Shown here in pieces: positions 1 through 7,936 of a stretch of 64,000 nucleotides of DNA. The stretch spans positions 1 through 64,000 of the forward strand of contig JAFGGI010000057.1 of assembly GCA_016930635.1 (NCBI GenBank), in the 5' to 3' direction. Each line of letters opens with the position of its first letter. Position 1 is the stretch's first letter. The translations under genes were made by a program, and so were the position numbers. Source of the stretch: Sedimentisphaerales bacterium (GTDB lineage: Bacteria; Planctomycetota; Phycisphaerae; Sedimentisphaerales; UBA12454). The notes under the pieces were generated by a model. It made no database searches. It had not been told where the DNA came from and saw only the letters and a program-made list of their open reading frames with translations.

Positions 1-27
1 CAGAATGACACCGGCATAAAAATCCCC

Positions 28-186
28 TGCCGCAAGCGGCAAATAATAAACCCCCGTCGCAAGCAACGGGGCTAAACAACCCTGCCAAATTATTGGCAGG
101 GCTAAATATTTTTGGAATAAACCGGCAACATAAAGTTGGGGGCTTTTGGATTTTGATATTCCCCCCACCGCAGGGGTGGGGGCTAA
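28..186. repeat. Hairpin repeat cluster A (GGGGCTAAA family)
   Basis: At least four short palindromes sit head to tail. Clear units are 51-76 (CCCCGT/ACGGGG), 80-106 (CCCTGCCAA/TTGGCAGGG) and 161-186 (CCCCCACC/GGTGGGGG), each followed by CTAAA or CTAA. A decayed unit lies at 121-146. Stem sequence differs between units but both arms change together, while the tail is constant. The window starts in CAGAATGAC, the end of another repeat type that also borders cluster B. No gene is seen in 1-396. Confidence 0.8.
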
Positions 187-396
187 CCAAATTTACAAAC
201 CTTTTTTATCCTGATTGGGTCGAAAATGCGCAGGAAAAAACCTGCGCGCTTTGAAAATCTCAAAAAATTTTTCTCCCTTCTACACAAAGACTTAGAATTC
301 CGGATAAAATTTTCTTTTGCACTTTTTTTAAAAAAGCGCGCAAGTTTTTCCTTATATATAGAGGCGCTACTTTTTTTGCAGAAGCAAAAAACAATG

Positions 397-530
397 GAAA
401 CCCGAAAACCGAATATCGAAGCACTAAACAAATTCAAAATATGAATTTTCAAATGTTCAAAACAGTTTCGGTAATTTGAATTTAGATATTTGATATTGTT
501 TCGGATTTAGAAATTAGAGTTTAGGATTTT
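397..530 (+). repeat. AT-rich interspersed repeat, copy 1
   Basis: An AT-rich stretch of about 135 bases that recurs in inverse orientation at 57109-57246. Shared blocks include CGAAGCACTAAA, TTTTCAAATGTT and, near the end, TTTAGAAATTAGA followed by TTTAGGATTTT. It stops right where the reading frame of the HNH-AP2 gene opens, so the gene's translation start region lies in or beside the repeat. Confidence 0.7.
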
Positions 531-542
531 TTGGGAAAAACA

Positions 543-1118
543 ATGTATTTAAATTTTCGAATTAAAGTCCCGGGGGTTATCGAACAGACTATCGTATGGT
601 TTCTATTGCGTTATCGAAAAATATGGTATGGGTATGAATTTCGCAGGATAAAACTTACAAAAGGAAAATACGCAATCGTTGATGCAGGCGATTACGCCCA
701 ACTAAATAAAACCAGGTGGTACGCGGTAAAGGCAGGGAGGACTTTTTATGCTGTGCGGTCAATTTATAGGGCCGGGGGAAACGGACGGAAAAAAAGGACC
801 ACTGTAAAAATGCATCGGCAGATAATGGGGCCAGGGGGAAAATTAGTGGTTGATCATATAAATCATAACGGGCTGGACAATCGCAGGGTGAATCTTAGAT
901 GTGTGACGCAGAAGGAAAATAATCAAAACAGAAGGGAACCAGAAAGAAGCGGCAGGAGTAAATATCGAGGTGTTCAATGGTGCGGATATCATAAGAAATG
1001 GAGGGTAAGAATATGCACAAATAGTATAAAGATACATATAGGTTATTATGATTGTGAAAAAGAGGCGGCAAGGGCTTATGCAGAGGCGGTGAGAAATAAA
1101 ATTAAAATTAAAAACTAA
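543..1118 (+). CDS. HNH endonuclease with AP2 DNA-binding domain
   Basis: A predicted homing-type or mobile endonuclease. About residues 30-70 form the N-terminal module typical of HNH-AP2 proteins (RIKLTKGKYAIVDAGDY, then TRWYAVKAGRTFYAV). The HNH core follows (MHRQIMG, then VDHINHNGLDNRRVNLR, then ENNQNR), with the DH pair and the downstream Asn-rich part intact. The C-terminus is an AP2-like fold (SKYRGVQW, WRVRI, IHIGYYDCEKEAARAYAEA). The frame is open from a TTG at 531; I chose the ATG at 543, but no good ribosome binding site decides between them. Repeats crowd both sides. Family knowledge supports DNA binding and nicking or cleavage; target and mobility are inference. Confidence 0.8.
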   Translation: MYLNFRIKVPGVIEQTIVWFLLRYRKIWYGYEFRRIKLTKGKYAIVDAGDYAQLNKTRWYAVKAGRTFYAVRSIYRAGGNGRKKRTTVKMHRQIMGPGGKLVVDHINHNGLDNRRVNLRCVTQKENNQNRREPERSGRSKYRGVQWCGYHKKWRVRICTNSIKIHIGYYDCEKEAARAYAEAVRNKIKIKN

Positions 1119-1162
1119 AAGTGAAAAATTGAGGAATCACCTGACGGCGAGGAATTTATTGA

Positions 1163-1513
1163 CCCCGCCATGCGGGGATGGCGGGGCTAAACGACCCTGC
1201 ACCAATTTTGTGTTACCGTAGGGATGTAGGAATAATTGAATATTACATTGGTGCGGGATGAAGATTGCCGCGGCGATTTTTAATCGCCTCGCAATGACGT
1301 GGATTCCCAATCGAGTTGGGAATGACAAGGTGAGATTCTTCGGCGATGGTTCAGAATGACAAACCCCGGCATAGTGATGGCGGGGCTAAATATATAAAAG
1401 CAACCCCACGACACGTCGTGGGGCTAAATAACCCCGCACCGAATAAAAACGGAACCGCCGCACCGAGTATGGTGCGGGATAAACATAACCCCCGTTAAAA
1501 GTGGGGGCTAAAC
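1163..1513. repeat. Hairpin repeat cluster B with CAATGAC/CAGAATGAC repeats
   Basis: GGGGCTAAA-type hairpins lie at 1163-1191 (CCCCGCCAT/ATGGCGGGG), 1364-1390, 1404-1428 (CCCCACGAC/GTCGTGGGG, perfect) and 1489-1513. Two longer variants, 1194-1257 (CCCTGCACCAAT/ATTGGTGCGGG) and 1431-1483, have the two arms separated by extra sequence. Between 1268 and 1360 lie other palindromes ending in GCAATGAC, GGGAATGAC and CAGAATGAC, related to the elements at 7384, 58061 and 58954. No gene is seen from 1119 to 1775. Confidence 0.8.
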
Positions 1514-1694
1514 GTGACAATTCATCAGGACAAAAAGGGAGAAAAAACTCTCTTTTTAGCGGTTTTTTTAGGCCTAAACATCGAAAGTTACGTATGTTTT
1601 TTGTCGATAAAAACTGTGTAGATGCCCTGCGGCCATAAATTACGACCGATAATGCGAACATCTTACGGCAGAAGGCACTATAAATGATTAAGAA

Positions 1695-1734
1695 GCCGCT
1701 ATGTGCTTTACAGTTTTATGAGCGGCGGCTAAAA
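1695..1734. repeat. Isolated hairpin of the same family upstream of clpC
   Basis: GCCGCT (1695-1700) pairs with AGCGGC (1721-1726) and is followed by GGCTAAAA. The tail matches the cluster A-C repeats. It lies about 40 bases before the clpC start and would probably be in the clpC leader RNA. Confidence 0.5.
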
Positions 1735-1775
1735 TAGAAGCAACGAAAAATTGACTTTTTGCAACAGAGGTAATT

Positions 1776-4328
1776 ATGTTTGAGCGTTTTACAGACAGAG
1801 CAAGAAAGGTAATGGCACTGGCCAACCAGGAGGCACAGCGCTTTAACCATGAGTATATCGGCACGGAACATATCCTGCTGGGACTGGTGAAGGAAGGTTC
1901 CGGGGTTGGCGCTAATGTTCTCAAGAATCTTGATGTTGATATCAAGAAGCTTCGGCTGGAAGTTGAAAAGCTTGTCAAGTCGGGGCCTGATATGGTGACG
2001 ATGGGCAAGCTGCCGCATACGCCCCGTGCCAAGAAGGTTATCGAATATGCGATAGAAGAGGCTCGTTCGCTGAATCATAATTATATCGGTACCGAGCATC
2101 TGCTTTTGGGGCTGCTTCGTGAAAGCGAAGGAATTGCTGCCCAGGTGTTGATGAATCTCGGGTTGAAGCTTGAAGATGTTCGGCAGGAGGTTTTGAATCT
2201 TCTGGGGGCAGGTGTTGATAATACGGCACCGTCGCTGGGGATAAAGATGAGCCCGGCCGGGTCGAAACAGAAGAGCCGAACACCTGCGCTTGACAGTTTC
2301 GGCAGGGATTTGACACAGCTTGCCAGCGAGGGTGAGCTTGACCCGGTGATAGGCAGAAAAATCGAGATAGAACGTCTTATCCAGATATTGTGCAGACGAA
2401 CTAAGAACAATCCTGTTCTTATCGGTGAAGCGGGTGTAGGAAAAACCGCTATCGTCGAAGGGCTTGCTCAAAAAATCTCTGACAAGAACGCGCCGGAGAT
2501 ATTGCGTAACAAAAGAATCGTATCACTCGACCTTGCATTGATGGTGGCAGGTACGAAATATCGAGGCCAGTTCGAGGAAAGAATAAAAGCGGTTATCAAT
2601 GAAGTCAAACGCGCTAAGAACGTGGTATTATTCGTCGATGAGCTTCATACGCTTGTCGGTGCGGGCGGCGCTGAGGGAGCGATAGATGCTTCCAACGTTT
2701 TGAAGCCTGCCCTTTCGAGAGGTGAGGTGCAGTGTATCGGAGCGACGACTTTCGACGAATATCGAAAGTATGTTGAAAAAGACGCTGCGCTTGAAAGAAG
2801 GTTTCAGACGATCATCGTTGATCCGCCAAGCAGGGAAGAGACCCTGGATATTCTCAAAGGGCTTCGCGACCGTTATGAGGACCATCATAAAGTTTCTTTC
2901 AGCAATGAGGCGCTGTTCCAGGCAGTTGAATTGTCGAGCCGATATATCACGGGCAGATGTCTGCCTGATAAAGCAATCGATGTCATTGATGAGGCCGGGG
3001 CGTGCGTTCGTTTGAAGAATACTACAACTTCGCCGGACATTGCGAAGATAGAAGAAGAAATAGAAGAGAAGCAGGCAGAAAAAGATGAGGCGGTTAAGAA
3101 TGCCGACTATGAACGTGCTGCGGCTTTGCGGGATGAGAGTCAGAAGCTGCTGGATAAAAAAGCGGAGGTGCAGCAGAAATGGTATGAGGAAAATAAGAAT
3201 ACTACAGGCACAGTGGATTCTGAGACAATCGCTGAGGTTGTCAGCAAGATGACAGGTGTGCCTTTGACAAGGTTGGAAAAACACGAGGCTGAAAGGCTTT
3301 TGGAGCTGGAAGGTGAACTGCACAAGCGTGTCGTCAGTCAGAATGAGGCTGTAGCGGCTATTTCCAAATCTGTCCGTCGAAGCCGAAGCGGTTTGAAAGA
3401 TCCGAACCGTCCGATGGGTTCGTTTATCTTCATCGGTCCAAGCGGTGTCGGTAAGACTCTGCTGGCCAGGGCACTGGCAGAGTTTATGTTCGGTGACGAA
3501 GATGCACTTATTCAGATAGATATGAGTGAGTATATGGAAAAGCATAACGTCTCTCGGCTGGTCGGAGCGCCTCCGGGATATGTCGGTTATGAGGAAGGCG
3601 GACAGTTAACTGAGAGAATCAGACGCAGACCTTATGCGGTGCTGCTGCTGGATGAGATCGAAAAGGCACATCCGGATGTTTATAATATGCTTCTGCAGAT
3701 AATGGAAGAAGGCCGACTGACCGACAGCTTCGGCAGGCATATCGATTTCAAGAATGTTATTCTTATTATGACAAGTAATATCGGCGCCGACCTTATCAAG
3801 AACCAGGCAGGATTTGGGTTCGGCAAGCGTACGGCAGAAGCTAATTACGAAAAGATGAAAGAGATGCTGCAGAAGGAAGTCGAAAGACACTTCCGGCCGG
3901 AATTTTTGAATCGTCTCGATGACGTTATCGTCTTTCATTCGCTTACGAAAGAAGATTTGACCACTATCGTCGAATACGAACTTAATAAGGTCTTCAAGCG
4001 TCTGACCAAGCAGGGTTACCATCTTGAGACTGAGGCGTCGGCGAAAGAATTTCTTATCGAAAAAGGATACAGTACTGAGTTCGGTGCAAGACCGCTGCGG
4101 CGGGCAATCGAGAGGTATATCGAAGACCCGTTGAGCGAGAATATACTGCGCGGCGAGTTTAAGGGTAAAAACGTCATCAAGATCAACGTTAAGGATGAAG
4201 ATAATCTGCGCTTCGAGGGCGTAAAGGAAGATAAACCAGAGGCAGAATCTGAGCCGGCTTCTGTGGCAACGGCAGGTGCCGGAAAAGAAGAACAAAAAGA
4301 AGAGCCTTCGCAATCAACAGAGCAGTAA
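1776..4328 (+). CDS. clpC: ClpC-type AAA+ protease ATPase
   Basis: Hsp100 unfoldase that feeds substrates to the ClpP peptidase. Residues 1-145 hold the duplicated Clp N-domain (two [18 protein letters not shown] repeats). AAA-1 has Walker [10 protein letters not shown] near residue 219 and Walker [13 protein letters not shown]-type coiled segment lies at about 425-460 ([12 protein letters not shown]), which marks ClpC rather than ClpA or ClpB. AAA-2 has Walker A GPSGVGKT near residue 554, Walker [12 protein letters not shown] and sensor MTSNIGA. At 850 residues it is slightly longer than usual because of an acidic Glu/Ser/Ala-rich tail of about 40 residues. The start follows a GAGG ribosome binding site at about 1764. 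clpP and adaptor genes are not in the window. Confidence 0.96.
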   Translation: MFERFTDRARKVMALANQEAQRFNHEYIGTEHILLGLVKEGSGVGANVLKNLDVDIKKLRLEVEKLVKSGPDMVTMGKLPHTPRAKKVIEYAIEEARSLNHNYIGTEHLLLGLLRESEGIAAQVLMNLGLKLEDVRQEVLNLLGAGVDNTAPSLGIKMSPAGSKQKSRTPALDSFGRDLTQLASEGELDPVIGRKIEIERLIQILCRRTKNNPVLIGEAGVGKTAIVEGLAQKISDKNAPEILRNKRIVSLDLALMVAGTKYRGQFEERIKAVINEVKRAKNVVLFVDELHTLVGAGGAEGAIDASNVLKPALSRGEVQCIGATTFDEYRKYVEKDAALERRFQTIIVDPPSREETLDILKGLRDRYEDHHKVSFSNEALFQAVELSSRYITGRCLPDKAIDVIDEAGACVRLKNTTTSPDIAKIEEEIEEKQAEKDEAVKNADYERAAALRDESQKLLDKKAEVQQKWYEENKNTTGTVDSETIAEVVSKMTGVPLTRLEKHEAERLLELEGELHKRVVSQNEAVAAISKSVRRSRSGLKDPNRPMGSFIFIGPSGVGKTLLARALAEFMFGDEDALIQIDMSEYMEKHNVSRLVGAPPGYVGYEEGGQLTERIRRRPYAVLLLDEIEKAHPDVYNMLLQIMEEGRLTDSFGRHIDFKNVILIMTSNIGADLIKNQAGFGFGKRTAEANYEKMKEMLQKEVERHFRPEFLNRLDDVIVFHSLTKEDLTTIVEYELNKVFKRLTKQGYHLETEASAKEFLIEKGYSTEFGARPLRRAIERYIEDPLSENILRGEFKGKNVIKINVKDEDNLRFEGVKEDKPEAESEPASVATAGAGKEEQKEEPSQSTEQ

Positions 4329-4354
4329 CCAGTCTTTTTCCCTATCCTTTGTGA

Positions 4355-4382
4355 TGGAAAACCGCTTCCTTACGGTCGCGGC
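4355..4382 (-). terminator. Weak hairpin between convergent genes
   Basis: Read on the minus strand, AGCCGC and GCGGTT can pair around a 12-base loop, followed by a short T run. It would end the 4392-7268 transcript. The stem is short and the T tract is poor. Confidence 0.3.
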
Positions 4383-4391
4383 TCTGTTTTG

Positions 4392-7268
4392 CTAATTATA
4401 TATTCCGATTTCGAGCCAATAATCTATTAACATCGCAAGGTCGTCGAAATCTACAGTGCCGTTGAAGTCTATGTCGGCTCCGTCACAGTAATAATTGTAT
4501 ATCGAACAATCGTCCCATTGCCAGAACTGGGCAAGGATTGCAAAGTCCCTGAAATCATTTCTGCCATCGGTGTAGATATCCACAGGTGATATCTGCCAGA
4601 CGAGAATCGGGTATTCGTCATATTGTATAAACCATTCGGCTTCGTCGCCGTCTGTATATGAAAAATCCCACCCGGCATCTGTGTATGTACTCATTTGCTG
4701 CATCTGTGCGATAGGTAAGCCTGTTATTCCATTCGGGTCGGGGTCTAAATTACTAACTCCATCAGTTAAGCCGGAGCTATTGACGTCCCAGAAATTACCT
4801 CCAAACGAACTCGCAGGCGGTGCGGTCGAATATCCTATTATGCCGCCTTTGTTATTGCCTGTTACCTTTCCTGTGCTGTAACAATAATATATATTACCGT
4901 ATTTGTTTTCTCCTAATATTCCGCCGACATTTACATCTCCAACTACTGCCCCCTGGCTATAACTGCGTGATATATACGCGGAACGACTAAGGCCCACTAA
5001 TCCTCCAACGGCATTGCTGCCATTGACATCTGCTGTACTATAACTCCATCTTATTAAAGATTTATGTTCTCCTATCAGTCCGCCGACATTTTTATTGCCG
5101 TTGACAGTTCCCGTACTAAAGCAGTTTATAGAATATGCTCTATTGCTGCCTACCAGGCCGCCGACATTACAATCACCGCTAACTGTCGACTGGGCGTAAC
5201 AATCTATTATCCTTCTCTGTTCATTACATCCTATCAGCCCACCAATATTATCATTGCCATCCACAGTTCCAGCATAGGAACTATCCGTTATATCACCATA
5301 ATTCGAACCGCATAAACCGCCAATATTTTTATCGCCCCTTATCGGCTGTCCAAAACTATGACAGTTAATTATATTGTTAACGTTTCTTCCTACCAGTCCG
5401 CCGACATAATCACTCCCACTAACCGGGCCTGCGGCATAACAGTTAGTAACATTATAACCATCCGGATTACCCCATCCGATCAAACCGCCTACTGATGTCT
5501 CGCCACGTACTGATGAAGTACTGTAAGAACCGGTTATATTTCCGTGATAATTATACCCTACCAGTCCACCAACACTCGACTCCCCTCTGACCGGTCCTGT
5601 GCCGTAACAATTGCTTATATCACCACCATAGTTATAACCTATAAGTCCGCCTGCTGCAGAATCGTAATCCCACCATCCACCACCAATTACTTCAGCCGTA
5701 CTGTAAGAGTTGGTCATATAAAATTCATTGTATCCTACAAGACCGCCGACACACGAGCTCCCGGCAACTTTGCCTGTAGAATAACAACCGCTGACAATAC
5801 TGTCGTTGGGCCACCATTCATAGGGGTTATGTTGGCCTCCTCCTATGAGTCCGCCAACATAATTTTTGCCTAAAACCGTTCCCTCAAAATAACAATCTGT
5901 GATGTTCGAATCAATAATAACTCCTATTAAACCCCCAATATTATTTCCATCATTATAGTGCCAATATCCCCCGGTAACTTTTCCTGTAACATAACAATTC
6001 GTTATATTACCTCCAGAAACTGAACCTGCTAATGCGCCAAGACCATAGTTGCCACATATATTAACATCCTCTACCCTCAAATCAAAGATGTGGGCATAAC
6101 CATCATAAGAACTCACCCGGCAAAACAGCCCTACCTGTGAAACACTTGCACAAATTTCTATATTACTGATAACATGGTCATTGCCGTCAAAGACGCCACA
6201 AAAATAAGGTACCGGCTCAAAGATGATGTCATTGAAATCCAAATCGGTCATCAGGCGAAAATGTTTGCAGCAGTTTTCCGTATCGTCCACAAATTCCTGC
6301 CAATCGTACATTGTCTTTATCTGATACGGGTCGTTCGGTTCACCAGTTCCGCCGGAGTAGCCATATAGAGACTTGATGCCTATAGAGTGATACCAGCCTG
6401 CTGTAACAAAGAGAAAATCAGTTGGAGACTGCGGGGCATTACACTGGCCAAAAAGATTGTATCCCCAGGCGACAAGCGAACCTTCGAGTTTGATACCCAG
6501 CGAATGGCTCTGGCCTGCGGCGATGGCTGTAAAATCGGTATTCGGCGAAGGGATGTTACATTCATTGTGCCCGTTGAATCCCCAGGCAACGATCGAGCCG
6601 TCGGATTTAAGGCCGAGCGAATGATATTCGCCGGCGGCAATCGCTAAAAAGTCGGTATTGGGTGACGGGATGCTGCACTGGCCGTAAAGATTGTTTCCCC
6701 AGGCTACGATGGAGCCGTTATATTTAAGACCCATCGAGTGGAATCCACCGGCGGCAACAGCATAAAAATCGGTATTGGGCGACGGGACAGTGCATTGGCC
6801 GTAAAGATTATTACCCCAGGCTACAACAGAGCCGTCGGATTTAAGACCAAGCGAGTGATGTCCATCGGCTGCGATGGCTACAAAATCTGTATTAGGTGAC
6901 GGGACAGAGGTCTGACCGAAATGGTTCTGTCCCCATCCTACAATTGAACCATCTGCTTTCAAGCCTAAAGAGTGATTGCAGCCGGCAGCAAGGGCTATAA
7001 AATTAGTATTCGGCGAGGGAACATCGCACTGGCCCCAGGTATTGTCGCCGAAAGCAACTATCGAGCTGTCTGTTTTCAAGCCAAGCGAATGCAGGTAACC
7101 GGCAGCAAAAGCTGTAAAATTTTCATTTGGTTCGGGCACATTACACTGACCCTGATTGTTATATCCCCAGGCCATACCTGTTCCTTCAATGGAATAGCCA
7201 ACCTGAGCCAGGCAAAAGATAAGGGCGGTAACAATCAGTAACCTGTAATATGTATAACCCATCACCAA
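4392..7268 (-). CDS. Secreted RCC1-repeat / GLUG-repeat protein with dockerin-like tail
   Basis: A predicted exported protein of 958 residues. A signal peptide (LLIVTALIFCLAQVGYS) is followed by seven to eight RCC1-like blades of about 37 residues (core AWGxNxxGQCxxPSPN, then FxAIAAGxxHSLGLKxDGS) over residues 30-300. A middle section has about a dozen GLUG-type repeats (VGGLxGxNxGxIxxCYxTGxVxG) from about 380 to 830. The C-terminus is a dockerin-like pair ending in DFNGTVDFDDLAMLIDYWL. The start has a strong GGAGGAAG site. RCC1 blades suggest a propeller, and GLUG repeats occur in bacterial surface proteins. Ligand and location beyond export are unknown. Dockerin partners (cohesins) are not seen in the window. 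Confidence 0.85.
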   Translation of the reverse strand: MVMGYTYYRLLIVTALIFCLAQVGYSIEGTGMAWGYNNQGQCNVPEPNENFTAFAAGYLHSLGLKTDSSIVAFGDNTWGQCDVPSPNTNFIALAAGCNHSLGLKADGSIVGWGQNHFGQTSVPSPNTDFVAIAADGHHSLGLKSDGSVVAWGNNLYGQCTVPSPNTDFYAVAAGGFHSMGLKYNGSIVAWGNNLYGQCSIPSPNTDFLAIAAGEYHSLGLKSDGSIVAWGFNGHNECNIPSPNTDFTAIAAGQSHSLGIKLEGSLVAWGYNLFGQCNAPQSPTDFLFVTAGWYHSIGIKSLYGYSGGTGEPNDPYQIKTMYDWQEFVDDTENCCKHFRLMTDLDFNDIIFEPVPYFCGVFDGNDHVISNIEICASVSQVGLFCRVSSYDGYAHIFDLRVEDVNICGNYGLGALAGSVSGGNITNCYVTGKVTGGYWHYNDGNNIGGLIGVIIDSNITDCYFEGTVLGKNYVGGLIGGGQHNPYEWWPNDSIVSGCYSTGKVAGSSCVGGLVGYNEFYMTNSYSTAEVIGGGWWDYDSAAGGLIGYNYGGDISNCYGTGPVRGESSVGGLVGYNYHGNITGSYSTSSVRGETSVGGLIGWGNPDGYNVTNCYAAGPVSGSDYVGGLVGRNVNNIINCHSFGQPIRGDKNIGGLCGSNYGDITDSSYAGTVDGNDNIGGLIGCNEQRRIIDCYAQSTVSGDCNVGGLVGSNRAYSINCFSTGTVNGNKNVGGLIGEHKSLIRWSYSTADVNGSNAVGGLVGLSRSAYISRSYSQGAVVGDVNVGGILGENKYGNIYYCYSTGKVTGNNKGGIIGYSTAPPASSFGGNFWDVNSSGLTDGVSNLDPDPNGITGLPIAQMQQMSTYTDAGWDFSYTDGDEAEWFIQYDEYPILVWQISPVDIYTDGRNDFRDFAILAQFWQWDDCSIYNYYCDGADIDFNGTVDFDDLAMLIDYWLEIGIYN

Positions 7269-7328
7269 CTTCCTCCGTTTGTTTAAATTCTCCTAAGTAT
7301 TACCAGATTCCTCAATTTTTCTAAACAA

Positions 7329-7527
7329 CCCCCGGTAAAACCGGGGGCTAAATAACCCTGCCAAAGTATTGGCAGGGCTAACCGAGATTGCTTCGTCCCT
7401 AAGGGACTCGCAATGACATATAATAGGATACCACAATTATCGCGAAAAAGCAAGAACAGACCCCGCCATCAGTGATGGCGGGGCTAACCGATTTTTTTAA
7501 ACCCCCAACATAAAGTTGGGGGCTAAA
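7329..7527. repeat. Hairpin repeat cluster C
   Basis: Four clean units: 7329-7352 (CCCCCGGT/ACCGGGGG), 7355-7382 (CCCTGCCAA/TTGGCAGGG), 7461-7487 (CCCCGCCATC/GATGGCGGGG) and 7502-7527 (CCCCCAAC/GTTGGGGG), all followed by CTAAA or CTAAC. Between them, 7384-7417 is a GATTGCTTC...GCAATGAC palindrome of the second family. The 7355 stem is identical to the 80-106 unit of cluster A. Confidence 0.85.
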
Positions 7528-7648
7528 GGGGGGTTAAAAATGGTTAAAAAGGGTAAAAAAGATGGGTGCGGCGGTCCTATAATCTGCGAATTTGAGGTGC
7601 TGAAAACGGGGATTTTTTGCTGTAAGGTCTTATAATAAAAGAAGTTAC

Positions 7649-7677
7649 TTTACTTTCTCTCTTTTGTATGTTAATAT
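7649..7677 (+). promoter_or_regulatory. Sigma-70-type promoter of the EPS operon
   Basis: TTTACT at 7649-7654, a 17-base spacer and TAATAT at 7672-7677. Transcription would start near 7684 and give a leader of about 250 bases before the first certain gene. Confidence 0.55.
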
Positions 7678-7689
7678 AGGCAAGATTCA

Positions 7690-7747
7690 AAAGCTGGGAA
7701 AGACCAGCTATGGACAGCCTTAGTAATTAGTATAGCTAAGGGGGATC
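7690..7747 (+). promoter_or_regulatory. Tandem hairpins in the EPS operon leader
   Basis: Two strong hairpins follow each other: AGCTGG-GAAAGA-CCAGCT, then CCTTAG...CTAAGG, joined by ATGGACAG. A weaker CCTTA/TAAGG pair lies just downstream (about 7760-7780). The layout recalls a riboswitch or an attenuator. A GAAA-containing first loop and a GGAC-AGCC joint are loosely like the c-di-GMP-I riboswitch, but the conserved GACGCAAAGCC core is incomplete, so I do not name a class. Confidence 0.4.
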
Positions 7748-7800
7748 TTTTTAGGGCCTTATATACAGGGTGTAAGGTTCTTATTTGAGAGGGTTTTAAA

Positions 7801-7935
7801 GTGAACTTCGTCAAGAAAGCGGGCGGCTTTAGCTGCTCTATTGGGGCGTCATCGGCAGATGCAAACTTTTTGGGGCTGAATATTCTATCGAGCCTATACA
7901 GGGCTGATACTATCTCTATTTGGGAGGGTTTTTAA
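7801..7935 (+). CDS. Possible 44-codon leader ORF before the EPS operon
   Basis: A GTG at 7801 opens a 44-codon frame (begins VNFVKKAGGFSCSIG, ends TISIWEGF) that stops with TAA at 7933-7935, one base before the GTG of the export gene at 7937. Its start region, GAGAGGGTTTTAAAGTGAA, is nearly the same as that of the next gene, GGGAGGGTTTTTAAAGTGAA. The peptide has no recognisable domain or amino-acid run. It may be a translated leader coupled to the next gene, or a relic of a duplication. Confidence 0.35.
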   Translation: MNFVKKAGGFSCSIGASSADANFLGLNILSSLYRADTISIWEGF

Positions 7936-7936
7936 A

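Noticed and set aside
226..452. Overlapping frames on both strands near the window start
   Set aside because: Lys/Phe-rich products from A/T-rich DNA, overlapping the interspersed repeat; neither has a start signal.
28..7527. CRISPR array for the short palindromic repeats
   Set aside because: Repeat units are not identical, spacing is irregular, there are no unique spacers of constant length and no cas genes.
7690..7747. A certain c-di-GMP-I riboswitch call for the EPS leader
   Set aside because: The conserved GACGCAAAGCC core is not complete and the third helix does not fit, so only a structured leader is reported.
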